Shown piece by piece: positions 21,967 to 32,965 of a stretch of 64,000 nt of DNA; position 1 is the first letter of the stretch; each line of letters starts with the position of its first letter. Position numbers and translations under genes: made by a program. The stretch spans positions 2,656,163 to 2,720,162 of the forward strand of contig JANAVB010003999.1 in assembly GCA_029216955.1 (NCBI GenBank), given 5' to 3'. Under the pieces are notes generated by a model, which worked only from the letters and a program-made list of their open reading frames with translations, did not search any database and was not told the DNA's origin. The DNA comes from Iris pallida (lineage: Eukaryota > Streptophyta > Magnoliopsida > Asparagales > Iridaceae).

Positions 21967-21981
21967 AACTATTCTGATTTT

Positions 21982-22511
21982 ATTTAAAATTTTGTATCTT
22001 TTATATACCAGTCACATGGACGTGCGTTGCAGGTATAAAATAATTCTAAAAAAATTTAAAAAATTAAATAATAAATTATATTATATTAAAATATGTTCAG
22101 GTAGTTAAAGAATTTTAGAATTTTGTTTACATGAAACACAGTAGTTAGATTTTTTTTTTTTTTTTGTTATTTGATGGAAAATATACATGCGGCTTGGACA
22201 TTGTATATTTTCATTAAAATTAATATTTTTAAATATAGATTTATTTTTAAGGATATATTTATTTTTAAAAATAAATTAGTTTTTAGATTTGTTTGAAAGA
22301 TAGATTATTTTTTAGATTTGTTTGAAATTTTTGTCAAATCGATTATTTTTTAAGACGGGAGATTTAATTTTATTAAAGAGAGAAATTCTGGAGAGAAAAT
22401 TGGATTTTATTTGTGGAATTAGTTTCTTGTTTTTTCTTGTAAGAGATATTTAATTTTATTTTAATGTAAGTTATTTCTGTAGGTTGTACTACGCTTATTT
22501 TATTTAGAATA
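21982..22511. other. AT-rich intergenic DNA
   Basis: No coding frame or recognised element. Contains T and A runs and repeated AGATTTGTTTGAAA-like words near 22280-22330. Confidence 0.5.
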
Positions 22512-22674
22512 ATGCTATATGCACCTCCGAAATAATGTCTCTCCATGTCCCTCCACCACACGTCACTTTCTTATTGTCCCAAGCAAATAGGAGGAATAGT
22601 TGAAAAAAGATAAGAGCGAAGAAGGACATGTGACGGAGGGACATGGAGGAACACCATTTTAGAGGTACATATGG
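22512..22674. mobile_element. MITE, copy 1
   Basis: Imperfect terminal inverted repeats of about 45 bases: the left CTATATGCACCTCCG...CTCCATGTCCCTCC pairs with the right GGAGGGACATGGAGG...GAGGTACATATGG. A second, shorter member of the family is at 32618-32725. It lies about 200 bases downstream of the PME stop codon. Superfamily not determined. Confidence 0.65.
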
Positions 22675-22745
22675 TTTTTTTTTTTTTTTTTTTTTTTTTA
22701 AATACTTGACACATAAAAACACACTTGAGAAAATTGGGGTCCCTT

Positions 22746-22751
22746 TTTATT
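22746..22751 (-). terminator. Possible poly(A) signal of the PME gene
   Basis: AATAAA on the minus strand about 130 bases after the PME stop codon, in an AT-rich context. Plant poly(A) signals are loose, so this is only a candidate. Confidence 0.35.
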
Positions 22752-22880
22752 TATAAAGAAGAGAAAGCCATGATATGCATGCATAAACACAGCTCTTCCT
22801 CACAACGTCTTCACTCTCCAACACAACTTACTTTGGTCCTACAAAAGCTCCTTCCAAATTCCTCACTCCTTCCAGCACCA

Positions 22881-24841
22881 CTAGTGCGGCAACAGCCCCG
22901 GGATAAATGGCACTCCGGTCGCCGGCAGCCACTTGCTCCCCTGGAGGAACCGCTGCACCGTGTACCTCTCCGCCTGCTTGGCGTCGATCTTCTTGATGCT
23001 CGGCCACTTCACCCTCCGAGAGGTGTCGGCCCCGGGACCGCGGTTGCCGAGCTCGGTGTAGTAGCAGGACTTGTAGTTCACCGGCTGCTGCCTCTCGTCG
23101 AGCCACGGGGTGTACCCGTCGGGGCTGACGAACCCGTCGATGTAGTTCTGCAGGAAGATGGTCCTCGCGTACGCCTTCCACGGCCGGCCGAGGTACGTCG
23201 GGTTCTTGGCGGCGACCGGGACGAGCGCGGGGTCCGGCGTGATGCTGCAGTTCTGGAGGACGAGGGCGGTGGCCAGGTGCCGGTCCATGCGGCCCTGCGC
23301 GGTCACCATGTTCTGCTGGTTGGCGAGGGGCTTGCGGACGATGATACGACAGTTCTGCAGGACCGCAATCCCGTTGCCGAAGATGAAGTCGACCGTGCCG
23401 GTGATGGTGCAGTCGCGGTAGTATTGCCTGTAGCTCTGTGTGTACAAGGTGTCCTGGTACCCGTCCATCCGGCAGTTGTACACCACGGAGAAGTCGGCAT
23501 TGATCCTGAGCGCCACCGCCTGGTGTCCTTCGGGACCGGCAGAGTTCTCGAACCCGATGTCCCTCGCCATGAAGTTAGGTCCTTGGACGGCTGCATCGAT
23601 CCATCAACGTTGGTTATTGACATGGGTTTGGTTTTAAGTAATTAGGATACTTTGTCCGTGGTCTCATGCAGACCAGATACTCTGATTGCGGACCACGTGT
23701 CAGCATTCTACTAAGATTTTGCTAATATGTTCAAGCAGATCGGAAGGACCAATGAAATTATGACATGTAGCCTACGGTCACAGATCGCGGACTATATATC
23801 ATTTTCCTTTTAAGTTAAATGTGTGTATATATATGTATACTCACCAACTGTTGCTGTTTTGGAGGTGCCAGTTCCCTCGATGCCGAAGTTGGAACCGTAA
23901 GTGATGATGGTCTTTGTCGCCCCATCTCCGACGAGGACCACGTTGGGCTGCGACTTGTCGATGAGGATCTTCTCCTTGTAGGTCCCTGCCTTGATGTGGA
24001 TCACGAACGGCGTGGGGTTCTTCTTGGGCACGGCGGCGAGGGCCTCCGTGATCGTCTTGTAGTTGCCGGATCCGTCCTTAGCCACCGTGACCTTGGGGGC
24101 AAGCTGGGTGAGGGGCACGGTGAGCAACCTCCTCCTCGCGTCGGAAACCCACGACGGGAACCTCTCCCCCTCCGCCGCCAGCAGCTTCCTGCCATTGAGC
24201 GAGAGGATGTCGAGATCCTTGAGCTCCGATTGAATCTTCTCGATCATGACGTTGATATTGCTGGTCATCTCCATGGAGCTGTTGAGAGCCTTCCGCATGC
24301 CCACCGCGGCGGGGGAGCTGACGTTCTCGAACCCGTCCAGGCAAGTGTCCTGGTGAGTATAGGCGGCAGCGAGCCAAGACTGGAGGTCGTTGATCGCGTC
24401 GTCCACCTGGGACAGGTCGATCCCGACGAGCTTCTCGTAGGAGGCCCGGAGGTCGTCGATGGCGTTCTCCAGGAGCTCGCGGCAGGTCGCCAGCGCGTCG
24501 GCGGTCTTGGGGTCCTTGGCGGCCTCCTGGATCACGGAGGAGTGGTTGAAGGCGGTCCAGATGTGGGAGACGGTGACGTTGAAGCCGAGCTGGATCAGCT
24601 CCTTGGGGTCGGTGGTGTCGCCGGCGACTCGGCCGAGGGCGGACTCGCAGGTCTGGCGGTAGTCGGTCGGCATGCAGAGGGACTGGACGGACTTGGAGGA
24701 GGTCGAGAGGCTGTCCGTGGTGGTGGCAGCGGACGGGGGCCCCGTGGAGGCTCCTTTGCTGCTTACGGTGACAGCGACGACGGCCACGACAGCGACGAGG
24801 AGGACGACGGAGCTGCCGATGACGGCGATATTCTTTGCCAT
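22881..24841 (-). CDS. Type I pectin methylesterase with inhibitor-like pro-region
   Basis: Two exons: 24841-23845 and 23590-22881, with a 254-base intron (GTGAGT donor, TGCAG acceptor), give 568 residues ending in TAG. De-esterifies homogalacturonan in the cell wall. An N-terminal hydrophobic anchor (residues 4-26) is followed by a four-Cys PMEI domain (Cys56, Cys65, Cys120, Cys167) and dibasic processing sites GRKLL (217-221) and RRRLL (236-240). The catalytic beta-helix follows, with GTYKE (286-290), QAVAL (356-360), QDTL (378-381, general acid Asp379), DFIFG (400-404, nucleophile Asp400) and LGRPW (466-470, Arg468). All are intact, so the enzyme is probably functional. The first in-frame ATG is 24841; an upstream TTG is not used. 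Codons are strongly GC3-rich, unlike the surrounding repeats. Which paralogue it is cannot be said. It is the only intact host gene in the window. Confidence 0.95.
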
Positions 24842-24960
24842 ATCGGCAAATTTATTGTGTTGGAGAAGGGACTTTCCCAACCAAGCAAGAATTTGTTGCA
24901 AGGGAGGGGGATTGTTAAGGACCCCAGAGGAGGATGGTTTGGAGAATTGGATTGTGCAAG

Positions 24961-24968
24961 CTCTTATA
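24961..24968 (-). promoter_or_regulatory. TATA box of the PME gene
   Basis: TATAAGAG on the minus strand, 120 bases upstream of the ATG. A start about 30 bases downstream would give a 5' leader of roughly 90 bases. Confidence 0.55.
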
Positions 24969-26089
24969 CTGCTGAGGAAACGACAAAATAGGAGGCAGTT
25001 GGTAAATGTACGGACGGAAAGAGGAAGAGGAGGGGCGGGAAGAAAGGAAGGCCAGATATGGACGAAATATACGGTTGTTGAATATGAGTTGCAATATTGA
25101 GGGAGGTTAATAATAGAAGAGCCTACTTGGTCAATTTAATGACTAATAGATGTGAGATGGAAAAATGATTTAAGTAGTTAAATCTTTGTAGTTTTTTTCT
25201 TCTTCTTCTAGTCTACTTTGAAGGTTTAATAACTTGATACAATACTATTTTCTGTAAGAAAAAAAAAATATATCTTTATTATTGGTTGACATGACCATCC
25301 AATAGTTTTTTTTTTTTTACCACATTTTTTGTTGAGTGTGCACAACTCAATAATCAATATATATTAGTTTTCAAGAATGATTAACATCAATCTTAGAGAA
25401 TGATTAGCATCGATATTCATGGTTGATCAATATCAGTCTTCAAGTAACATGCTAACGCAAATTTGTGGTGTATACATATGTGGATATATAAACTTTACCA
25501 AAATTTTAATTTTAAAAATCAAGTGAAAAAAAATCGTAATCGAAAGAAAAAATTGGCTCAATGTCGATACGTTTTCATGACTTAAAAATGCGTAGATGTA
25601 ATCATCTCGATGTTGATGTTTCATTAAATCTTCGTAAGGTGCCAAAAATCTGATGGAAATGCCTCTAAATGGGCGTTTCGTACACTAAGTACTATATAGT
25701 CGGGCTACCATATTTTTTGGAATCAAATTTTGGATAATTAAATTTTCTAGAAAATTATATTCTCATATTTGGTGACTATATAAATACTTTCAAAATAAAT
25801 AAATAATGATTAAAAATAAAAAAGAAGATAAAATAACAGAGAAAAATAATCTAAAAAAATAATAAAATAAAACTTAAAATTTTGGAAAAAGATCATTCTT
25901 AAAAAAAATGAAAAGGATAAAAAAAAATTCTTAAATAAATGAAAAGATCAAAAACTGAAAAAACCACCCCACCCTTCCCCCCAAAAATATTTATTTGTGA
26001 AAAAAGAACCAAAAAAAGACAAAAAAAAATTCAAAAAAAAATGAAATAAAAAATAAAAAAGTGTACAAAAAAAGAAATAAAAATGGGAA
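24969..26089. other. AT-rich upstream region of PME, no other gene
   Basis: Contains T and A homopolymers and AT-rich simple sequence (25780-26080). I see no further coding frame, RNA gene or complete transposon. Regulatory sequences of PME may lie in the proximal part. Confidence 0.5.
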
Positions 26090-26562
26090 ACTTTCCTATA
26101 TTTAAAAAATAAATGAGACATGTCAATAATTTCTGTTAACGCTAGTGAAGGAGTTGGATAATAAACGCCGGATAAAGTACATGTAGCATTGTAAAATAAT
26201 TCTAGAAATTCATAAATAGAAATAGCAACTAACAAATTATTTTCAGTAACTTAATAATCAAAACTTGGATTAACCTTACAATAATGAGTAATAACATCTT
26301 TAAATCTAATGCAAGATTTCAACATTAATTAATATCTGGAATTCTATCTATGCGGTGCATCCTTAACAAATCTTCTAAAAGTTATACCATATTGTGCACA
26401 TAAAGTTTTGAAAGCTTGTTGTCTACTTGCAGACTGGTTTCAACTTTCTAGACACAATCTAAGAGTTTCTAAATTTGGATGAAAAAATTGAAGACATTCT
26501 TGTATAACTAAATTAATAATATGGCAAGCACATCTAACATGAAACAGTCATCCTTCTACTAT
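26090..26562 (-). pseudogene. hAT transposase relic, C-terminal part
   Basis: Minus-strand frames, broken by stops and shifts, read HVRCACHIINLVIQECLQFF, a hAT landmark, then AFKTLCAQYG, RFKDVITHY and FLELFYNATCTLSGVYYPT. This is the order expected in plant RICESLEEPER/Ac-like hAT transposases. It joins the part at 30371-31265 once the CACTA insertion is removed. The C-terminal dimerisation region is not seen. Confidence 0.75.
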
Positions 26563-26579
26563 CACTACCAAAAAACATG

Positions 26580-27415
26580 GATTTACCGACGGCCTTATCC
26601 GTCGGTAGTCCGTCGCCAAAAATAAATACCGACGGATTACCGACGAATATTTTGGTTAAAACAGCCGTCGGGAATAACCTCGTCGCTAAAAGATATCCGT
26701 CGCTACTCCGTCGCTCAGCGACGACTTAGCGACGGAATACCGTCGGCACATTTAAATATATATAGCGACGGATTACCGACTAGCTTTCGTCAAAACATGT
26801 ATCAGGATATAGGGTTAGCGACGAAAAACTCCGTCGCTAAAGAGTCGGCAAAACCGTATCAGTGATTTTCTAATACGCAATATCCGTCGCTAATCCGTAG
26901 TAAATTTGTCGGTAAAAACGTATCAGAGATTTTCCCATACGGCAGGTCGTAGTTATGCCGTCGCTAATCCGCCGAGGTGTACGATGGATTAGCGTCGTAT
27001 TAGCGACAAAACATCCGTCGCTAACTGCAAAATTTATGGACATCAAACAGAACCAGGTCGACGGACATTCCGTCGCTAAACCGTCGCTCAATGTAAAATT
27101 CTCCAGGTAGCGACGGATATTACGTCGCCAATCCGTCGATACATTAAATTTCTACAGTTAGCGACGGATCGTCCGTCGGGACTTTGTCGCCAGTCCGCCG
27201 TAAGTTAGTCGCCAATCCGTCGCGAAAGCTAAAATTTATGGACATCAAACAGCACCAGGTCGACGGATCGTCCGTCGCCAAACCGTCGCTTTATTGAATT
27301 GCTCCAGGTAGCGACGGTTTTTACGTCGCCACTCCGTCGCTAACCTCAGTTTCTCCAGTTAGCGACGGACTATCCGTCGCTGAGTGGTCGCCAGCCCGTC
27401 GCTAACTTCTAATTT
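26580..27415. repeat. Left subterminal repeats of CACTA element 1
   Basis: More than 30 copies, in both orientations, of AGCGACGGAT, CCGTCGCTAA and CCGTCGCCAA words. Such arrays are binding sites for the CACTA accessory protein in En/Spm; here that role is inferred. A second array is at 30020-30345. Confidence 0.85.
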
Positions 27416-27731
27416 TTAAAAAAAAGAATACTGCAAACAGACTCTTTCCTGTTTATACAACACATCCAACACAATATCAAACATGCAAAATATCCATATA
27501 CAACACCATATATCGATATCCAACACGAATATCCAACGTATTCAATATCCAACACCATATATCCATATGCAAAATATCCATATCCGACACCAATATCCAA
27601 CGTATCCAATATCCAACAAAATATTACCAACACAATATATCCAATATCCAACATTAAATTATTCAAACATAAAAAAAATATCCGAACATACAATGTATCC
27701 AAATGTCTACAAACCAACAACATAAACAAAA

Positions 27732-28879
27732 TCAAACTCCGTCCGTCGGATCGTCTCGTGCTCGTGCCGCCGCATCCGCTTTGCGTATGTACTCCTCCAC
27801 CGTGTGTGCCGGCACTTGGGACAAGACATGGTCTGGAAGCGCGCGTAGCTGCTCTGGCGACAACATGTCAAGGAGCGTCAAGATGGTGTTATCCGATACG
27901 ATACGGGCGTCCGCAGAGCGGTTAAACGAAAGCCATCCGGGGGAAGAAGGACCAGGTCGATCCGAAGCACCGGCAGCAGCAGTAGACGGACCGGGAGCAC
28001 CACCAGATGAACCGGGAGCACCAGCAGACGGACCGGGAGCAGACAGACCGGGAGCAGACGGATAGCGCCCCAACACTATCGCCCGTAAATCTGACACCGC
28101 GGAGGTCAGAGTCGCAAGCTGCGCCCTCACATCGTCAACCGGGGGCGCTAGGGGAGGCAGAGGCGGTGGATATCTCGGGGACGGCTGCAACGAGGCCGCC
28201 ATGGAACCTAAGCCGTAGACGCGCCCTTTCCTAACGCCGCCGACGGATTCTACGAACACGTCGTCGTAGCGAGCGGCCATAGAAGAGTGCGTCTGGGTGG
28301 GCGTCGTTTCGCCGACATTCTCGGAAGGGGGCTCGATCTCAAGCCGACTAAGTGCCTCACGATACGCAGCCTATCCAATGAATGTGTTTATACTATAAGT
28401 TTTCCTAAGTTATAATCTAAATCCTATGTTTCCCTAAGTTATAGTCTGAATCCTAAGTTTATCTAATTAACTTAACAATAATTATATTTCTAACATAAAT
28501 CTCATAAACGTAAGTACTTACATCAGTCTCCTCGGCCCTCGCGTCGACGAAGCTCCCGTCCTTCCGCCTCTTGTGCGTATGCACGAATACATCGTGAGCG
28601 GTGACCGTCTCTGCCTCTTTCCCCTGCTTCACCGCCCGTTGGGCCTGCATACGTAGAATTTAATTAACTTCGTATATTAACAGTACGAAATTAAATAATA
28701 GAATGAATTTGAATTTGTGCTATCTCACCAAATCTGCACGCGTCGATGCGTGGGGCCTTGATCCCCCCGTATGCAGACCCGCGGCCTGTCGATTAGCCTT
28801 AGCTTTCTCCGATTTCAGCTTGAACTGCGGAGTATCCATCCTCGTATGCTCATAGTACTCCGCCCGGATCCAGTCCTTC
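27732..28879 (-). CDS. Transposase_24-family protein of CACTA element 1 (C-terminal three exons)
   Basis: Three exons join in frame: 28879-28729 (WIRAEYYEHTR...KANRQAAGLHTGGS), 28644-28522 (AQRAVKQGKEAETVTAHDVF...RAEETD) and 28370-27732 (EALSRLEIEP...DVFVESVGGVRKGRVYGLGS, then a Pro/Ala/Gly-rich linker and HVLSQVPAHTVEEYIRKADA). Introns have GTGAGA and GTAAGT donors and TAG or CAG acceptors. This matches the conserved core of the plant Transposase_24 (Ptta/En/Spm) family. The N terminus that should lie toward 28900-29280 is missing or replaced by microsatellite. The frame is free of stops, so a truncated protein could be made. Function is unknown beyond its association with CACTA elements. 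Confidence 0.65.
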
Positions 28880-28985
28880 CTAGGTCAAATTAGGAGTCCA
28901 AGTCAACTCTGTCAAAACTAACCTTAATTAGGCTAAACTTCTACCTTAGCTAATCAAATATATATACTAGACTTCACGACGTGTG

Positions 28986-28991
<6 letters not shown>

Positions 28992-29016
<25 letters not shown>

Positions 29017-29041
29017 TATTAATAAATTACTTAAAATTATG

Positions 29042-29103
<62 letters not shown>

Positions 29104-29278
29104 TGTGTGTGTGTGTATCCGTGTGTCTGTGTCCGTGTGTGTGTGTGTATGTGTCTGTGTGTGTGTGTGTCTGTGTGTCCGTGTGTCCGTGTGTGTGTGT
29201 GTGTCTGTATGTGTGTGTCCGTGTGTGTGTGTCCGTGTGTGTGTGTGTGTGTCCGTGTGTGTGTGTGTGTCTGTGGGA
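28992..29278 (+). repeat. (AT)n and (GT)n compound microsatellite
   Basis: About 30 AT dinucleotides (29043-29100) followed by a GTGTGTGTCC-type array to 29278, within CACTA element 1. Confidence 0.95.
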
Positions 29279-29299
29279 GAGGAGGAGGAGGACTCCTGC

Positions 29300-29885
29300 A
29301 CGGGGACTCCAGAGTCCCTCCTACGCCCCCCCCTGCCCCGACCCCCCCCAACCCCTGCCCGACCCCCCCCAACCCCTGTCCAACCCCCCTCTCCCACCCC
29401 CCCTGCCCCCCTGCCTCGACCCCCCCAACCCCTGCCCGACCCCCCCAACCCCTGCCCGACCCCCTCTCCCACCCCCCTGGCCCCCCTGCCCCGACCCCCC
29501 CAACCCCTGCTCGACCCCCTCTCCCACCCCCTGCCCCCCCCTGCCCCGACCCCCCCAACCCCTGCCTGACCCTCCCCCAACCCCTGCCCGACCCCCTCTC
29601 CCACCCCCCTGCCCAGACCACCCCCCCACCCCTGCCCGACCCCCTCCCCGACCCCCCCTGCCCCCTCTTCCACCCCACCCTTGCCCCGACCACCCCACCC
29701 CCTACCCGAACCCCCCTGCCCAGACCACCCCCCACCCCTGCCCGACCCCCCTCCCCGACCCCCCCTGCCCCCGACCACCCCACTCCACCCTTGCCCCGAC
29801 CACCCCACCCCGTACCCGAAACCCCCCTGCCCCACACCCTCTCCGACCACTACGACAGCCCCCCAACCCCCCAAATCGTAAAAGA
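29300..29885 (-). repeat. C-rich/G-rich minisatellite in CACTA element 1
   Basis: Imperfect units of CCCCGACCCCCCCAACCCCTG and similar, strictly C-rich on the plus strand. On the minus (gene) strand it is G-rich with many runs of four or more G, so G-quadruplexes are possible. All long open frames across it are repeat artefacts. The CACTA element at 51394 has an analogous G-rich array at a comparable distance from its 5' end. Confidence 0.9.
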
Positions 29886-30370
29886 GAGAGAGAGAGAGAG
29901 AGGGAGATCACCGGTCGGAGAGAGGGAGATCGTCGGAGAGAGGGAGAGGGAAGAGAGAGAGTGTTTTGGGGGAAATGAAAATTTCCCCCCCCAAGGTTCA
30001 ATTTAAGTTAGGGTACAGAAATTAGCGACGGAGTAGTGACAGATTATTCCGTCGTTAAGTCGTCAGTAAATCTCGCGCCAGAGTAGCGACGGATTATTCC
30101 GTCGCTAAGTCGTCAGTAAATCTCGCGCCAATATTTTAGGCTTTTGCCGCCAAAATATGCGACGTTCTAGCGACGGATATAAAACCGTCGCTACTTGGCC
30201 GACGACCTATCGACGGCGTAGCAACGGATATGGACATAAAAAAATAAAAAAAATTGTCCACTGCTTTCCGTCGGTATTCCGTCACAAATCCGTCGGTGAT
30301 CCGACGGTAATAGCGACGAAAAATTTCCGTCGCTAAATGGCCGTCGCAAAAATACTGTAATTTGGTAGTG

Positions 30371-31265
30371 TATAGGTAAAAGTTGTGAACTTAAATACTA
30401 ATACAAGAAGTGTTATTACTAGCATTATCAAGAGAAATGGAAAAAATTTATTGTGAATATCGTATTCACGTAAAAATTGCATGATGGCTCCACCAATTAC
30501 AGAACCGGTATGTGAAAATTTCAAAGGCCGTAGACAAATAATACATTTTTGCAATATCCACTTTGGATCTATATTATGTGCCGCGATATAAATAAAAGCA
30601 TATTTTTGTTTTATAGTTCATATATCAGAAGTTAGATACTAACATTTATGAAGCTTTGCTTCAAAGTCGTCCTTTCCTTTTGAAAGAGTTTGATAGCCTC
30701 CGCTCTACCAATCTAAAATTTTTATTAAAACATGGGTTAAGAGAACCACTAGAATACTTATAATACCAATCAATCTTCCTGAATGTGAAAGGTAGTTCAT
30801 CACAAAAAAAAAATTTGTTAGCTCATTTTGTTACGAGCATCAGAAAAAATAAGATTACCAACAGAAGATCCTTGTGGATCGATGCTTATCTGTGACTGCC
30901 TAGCTTGCAGTGTGTCTTTACCATGACAAGTGTCATAGTGTTTTTTCAATGTGTCCGTGTCATCGTTCCTTTTTCACTTAAATATTTTTCTACATTTCTT
31001 ACACTGTGCACCTTTAGGAATTGGGTTTTGATTTTTGGAATATAAAATCGGTGCGCCTTCACTATGAGTGACATTTTTTCATAATATTGAAAACTGATTT
31101 CTTCCTAGTTACAACATTTGTGGCCATGCTCCTTACTTCAGGAGTTGACATTTGTGTCTGTGACACATAATCTACAATATGATTATTTTGAAATAAATTA
31201 TTATAATAAGAAAAAAAAATTTGTGAATCATCTCCGTAAGGGTGGTTAGAACCAGTTGCAACCAT
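30371..31265 (-). pseudogene. hAT transposase relic, N-terminal part with BED zinc finger
   Basis: An ATG at 31265 opens a 67-residue frame (MVATGSNHPY...). After shifts there is a BED finger (CKKCRKIFK, then LKKHYDTCHGK) and later WILQKCIICLRPLKFSHTG followed by IMQFLREYDIHNKFF. These match the order of plant hAT transposases up to the DNAS region. Multiple stops and frameshifts make it inactive. It is cut by CACTA element 1 just before the HVRCACHI block, which resumes at 26562. Confidence 0.75.
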
Positions 31266-32617
31266 AGTTTTGAAATTTAATTTTGCAGAAAATGTTATCT
31301 ACCAAAGAGAGAGTTTGAGAGAGAGAGAGAGAAGAAAAAGTCCAAAAAAAACTCAAAAAGTACGGGAAAAAAATGAAATTTTTTCTCTAAATTAAAATTA
31401 CTTGGAAGGTACACTTCGGAAAGAGATGTGAAACTCTAATTTTTTTTTTTTTTGCAGAATTTGAAAGCCGGAGAATACTGAACTTTGGCCTCCGCGAAGT
31501 TGTACTTCAAAATCCAGAAACTTGTCGTTCAATTTTCAGAGAATTCCTTAGCTTTAAAATTTTGTAAGAGAGAAAAGAAATGGTTGTGTATAATTTTCGT
31601 AAAATTTGGTCTATTTATAGATTTTTTGCGTGCAAAATGACATATTTTACCCCTAAAAAAGAGTGGTTATAAGGGTATTTTGATCATTTTCAGCAAAATA
31701 ACCAAAATACCCTTCCAACGTTAAAAAACTGCCACTAAATCTGGGATAATTTGGTCTTTTATGCCTCCAACAGTTAGAAACAAAAAAAAAATTCAAATTG
31801 ACCAAACCGGGCCAACCGGGCTTGAGCTGGGCCTGGACCGGGCCGGCCCGGTCGGACTTGAGGGGTTTGACTGGCCCGGACCCGCGTTCAAAGGCTGAGC
31901 TGATCCGGGCTAGTGGGTCGGGAAGGAAGACCCACGGCCCGGTCGTATGTGGGGGCGGTTCGGGCCCGTCCGGGTCGTTGACCGGGCTGAGGCCAACCCG
32001 GACCGGGTTTGACCGGGCCGGGCTCGAGCCGGGGACGGGGCCGCCCAGCCCACCCAACACCTTTTGTCGAACATTGCCTTGATGTTTGTATATCACATCG
32101 ACTGGTTAGAAGTAGTGTACCCTATTTTTTGTTTCGTTTTGAGCTTGTTCATTATTGTATTCTTTCAACATTTATATTATGTATCTTGCTACGTCTTTCT
32201 GTAGAATTATTTTTCCAAGTTAGTTGTGTTAATTATGCAGAGCTTTTCCCCTAGGATTGTTGGTGTTTATTTTTGCACAATCCAGTTATTGTCAGTGATA
32301 CTTGCTTATCGTCCTTAAGAAATTATAGTTTACCATATTATTCACAACTGTTGTGTTGCCTAGTTTTACAAGCTTTATTATTCTTTATGAGCTAATTCAG
32401 ACAGTTGAACATCCTACGAACTGAAGATACAAAGATTACTTATTTGACTAAATTGACCACTTGAAAAAAACAGTTTGAATATTGTGGGTAGCTCCTTGCG
32501 GAACGTAGATGGTTTTGAAAGGCTCTTTTCCATAGTGAATGGATAGTAAGATATCTGGTTAAGGCTTGGCTTGCATAAGAGTGCTTGAGTTATAGTCCTA
32601 TAATTACTAAAAAGAAA
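31266..32617. other. Non-coding region upstream of the hAT relic
   Basis: Contains an (AG)n tract (31305-31335) and a GC-rich block of GGGCCGG/CCCGGAC words (31800-32050) resembling hAT subterminal DNA; the rest is AT-rich. No supported gene. The exact hAT terminus was not located. Confidence 0.4.
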
Positions 32618-32725
32618 ATGCTTTATGTGCCTCCAGAATCATACCTCTCCATGTTCCTCCGTCACGTGGCATTCACGTGGTGGCGAGACATGGAGGGATA
32701 GAATTTTTGGTGGTACATATGGCAT
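32618..32725. mobile_element. MITE, copy 2
   Basis: 108 bases: the left ATGCTTTATGTGCCTCCAG...CTCTCCATGTTCCTCC is complementary to the right GAGACATGGAGGG...GGTACATATGGCAT. Same family as 22512-22674, but with a shorter centre. Confidence 0.65.
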
Positions 32726-32965
32726 CACTGTTACTGAAAACTCAGAACGGACGGACTATTATTAATGAGATAGTAAACAAGGAAGGGATGTTGTTGATTA
32801 ATGGTTAGATACATAAGAGCATCAAGTACTATGCAAATAGACATGAATAAATGTATCCCCAAATAGGTTTAGAGACAGTAATTAAGAATAAAGTTAAGCA
32901 TGTATGTCTTATTCAAACCTTATCTTTTCTTCTTTATTATATACTATATCTTTAGTGGTGTAGTC

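Larger units (their letters stand above)
26563..30370 (-). mobile_element. CACTA element 1, complete non-autonomous copy, TSD TAT
   Basis: 3808 bases from CACTACCAAAAAACATGG to ...AATTTGGTAGTG, with 10-bp inverted termini CACTACCAAA and the 3-bp duplication TAT at 26560-26562 and 30371-30373. Both ends carry dense subterminal repeats (AGCGACGG/CCGTCGCT). On the minus strand a three-exon Transposase_24 gene is the only coding content; no TNPD-type transposase is present, so mobility would depend on a relative. It also holds an (AT)n/(GT)n microsatellite and a C-rich (G-rich on the coding strand) minisatellite. It is inserted inside a hAT transposase relic. Confidence 0.93.

Noticed and set aside
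24842..24901. Upstream extension of PME by 20 residues starting at TTG
   Set aside because: TTG is not a normal eukaryotic start; the ATG at 24841 has a good context and gives the expected N-terminal signal anchor.
23819..24991. 390-residue open frame on the plus strand across PME exon 1
   Set aside because: It is the antisense of a GC3-rich exon; composition is biased (V, G, L, R) with no domain, and the minus strand encodes a complete PME with splice sites.
29043..30006. Several long open frames (up to 331 residues) over the C-rich minisatellite and microsatellites
   Set aside because: They are repeat translations (YIYI, CVCV, PTPPNP), open in many frames at once, without any conserved domain.
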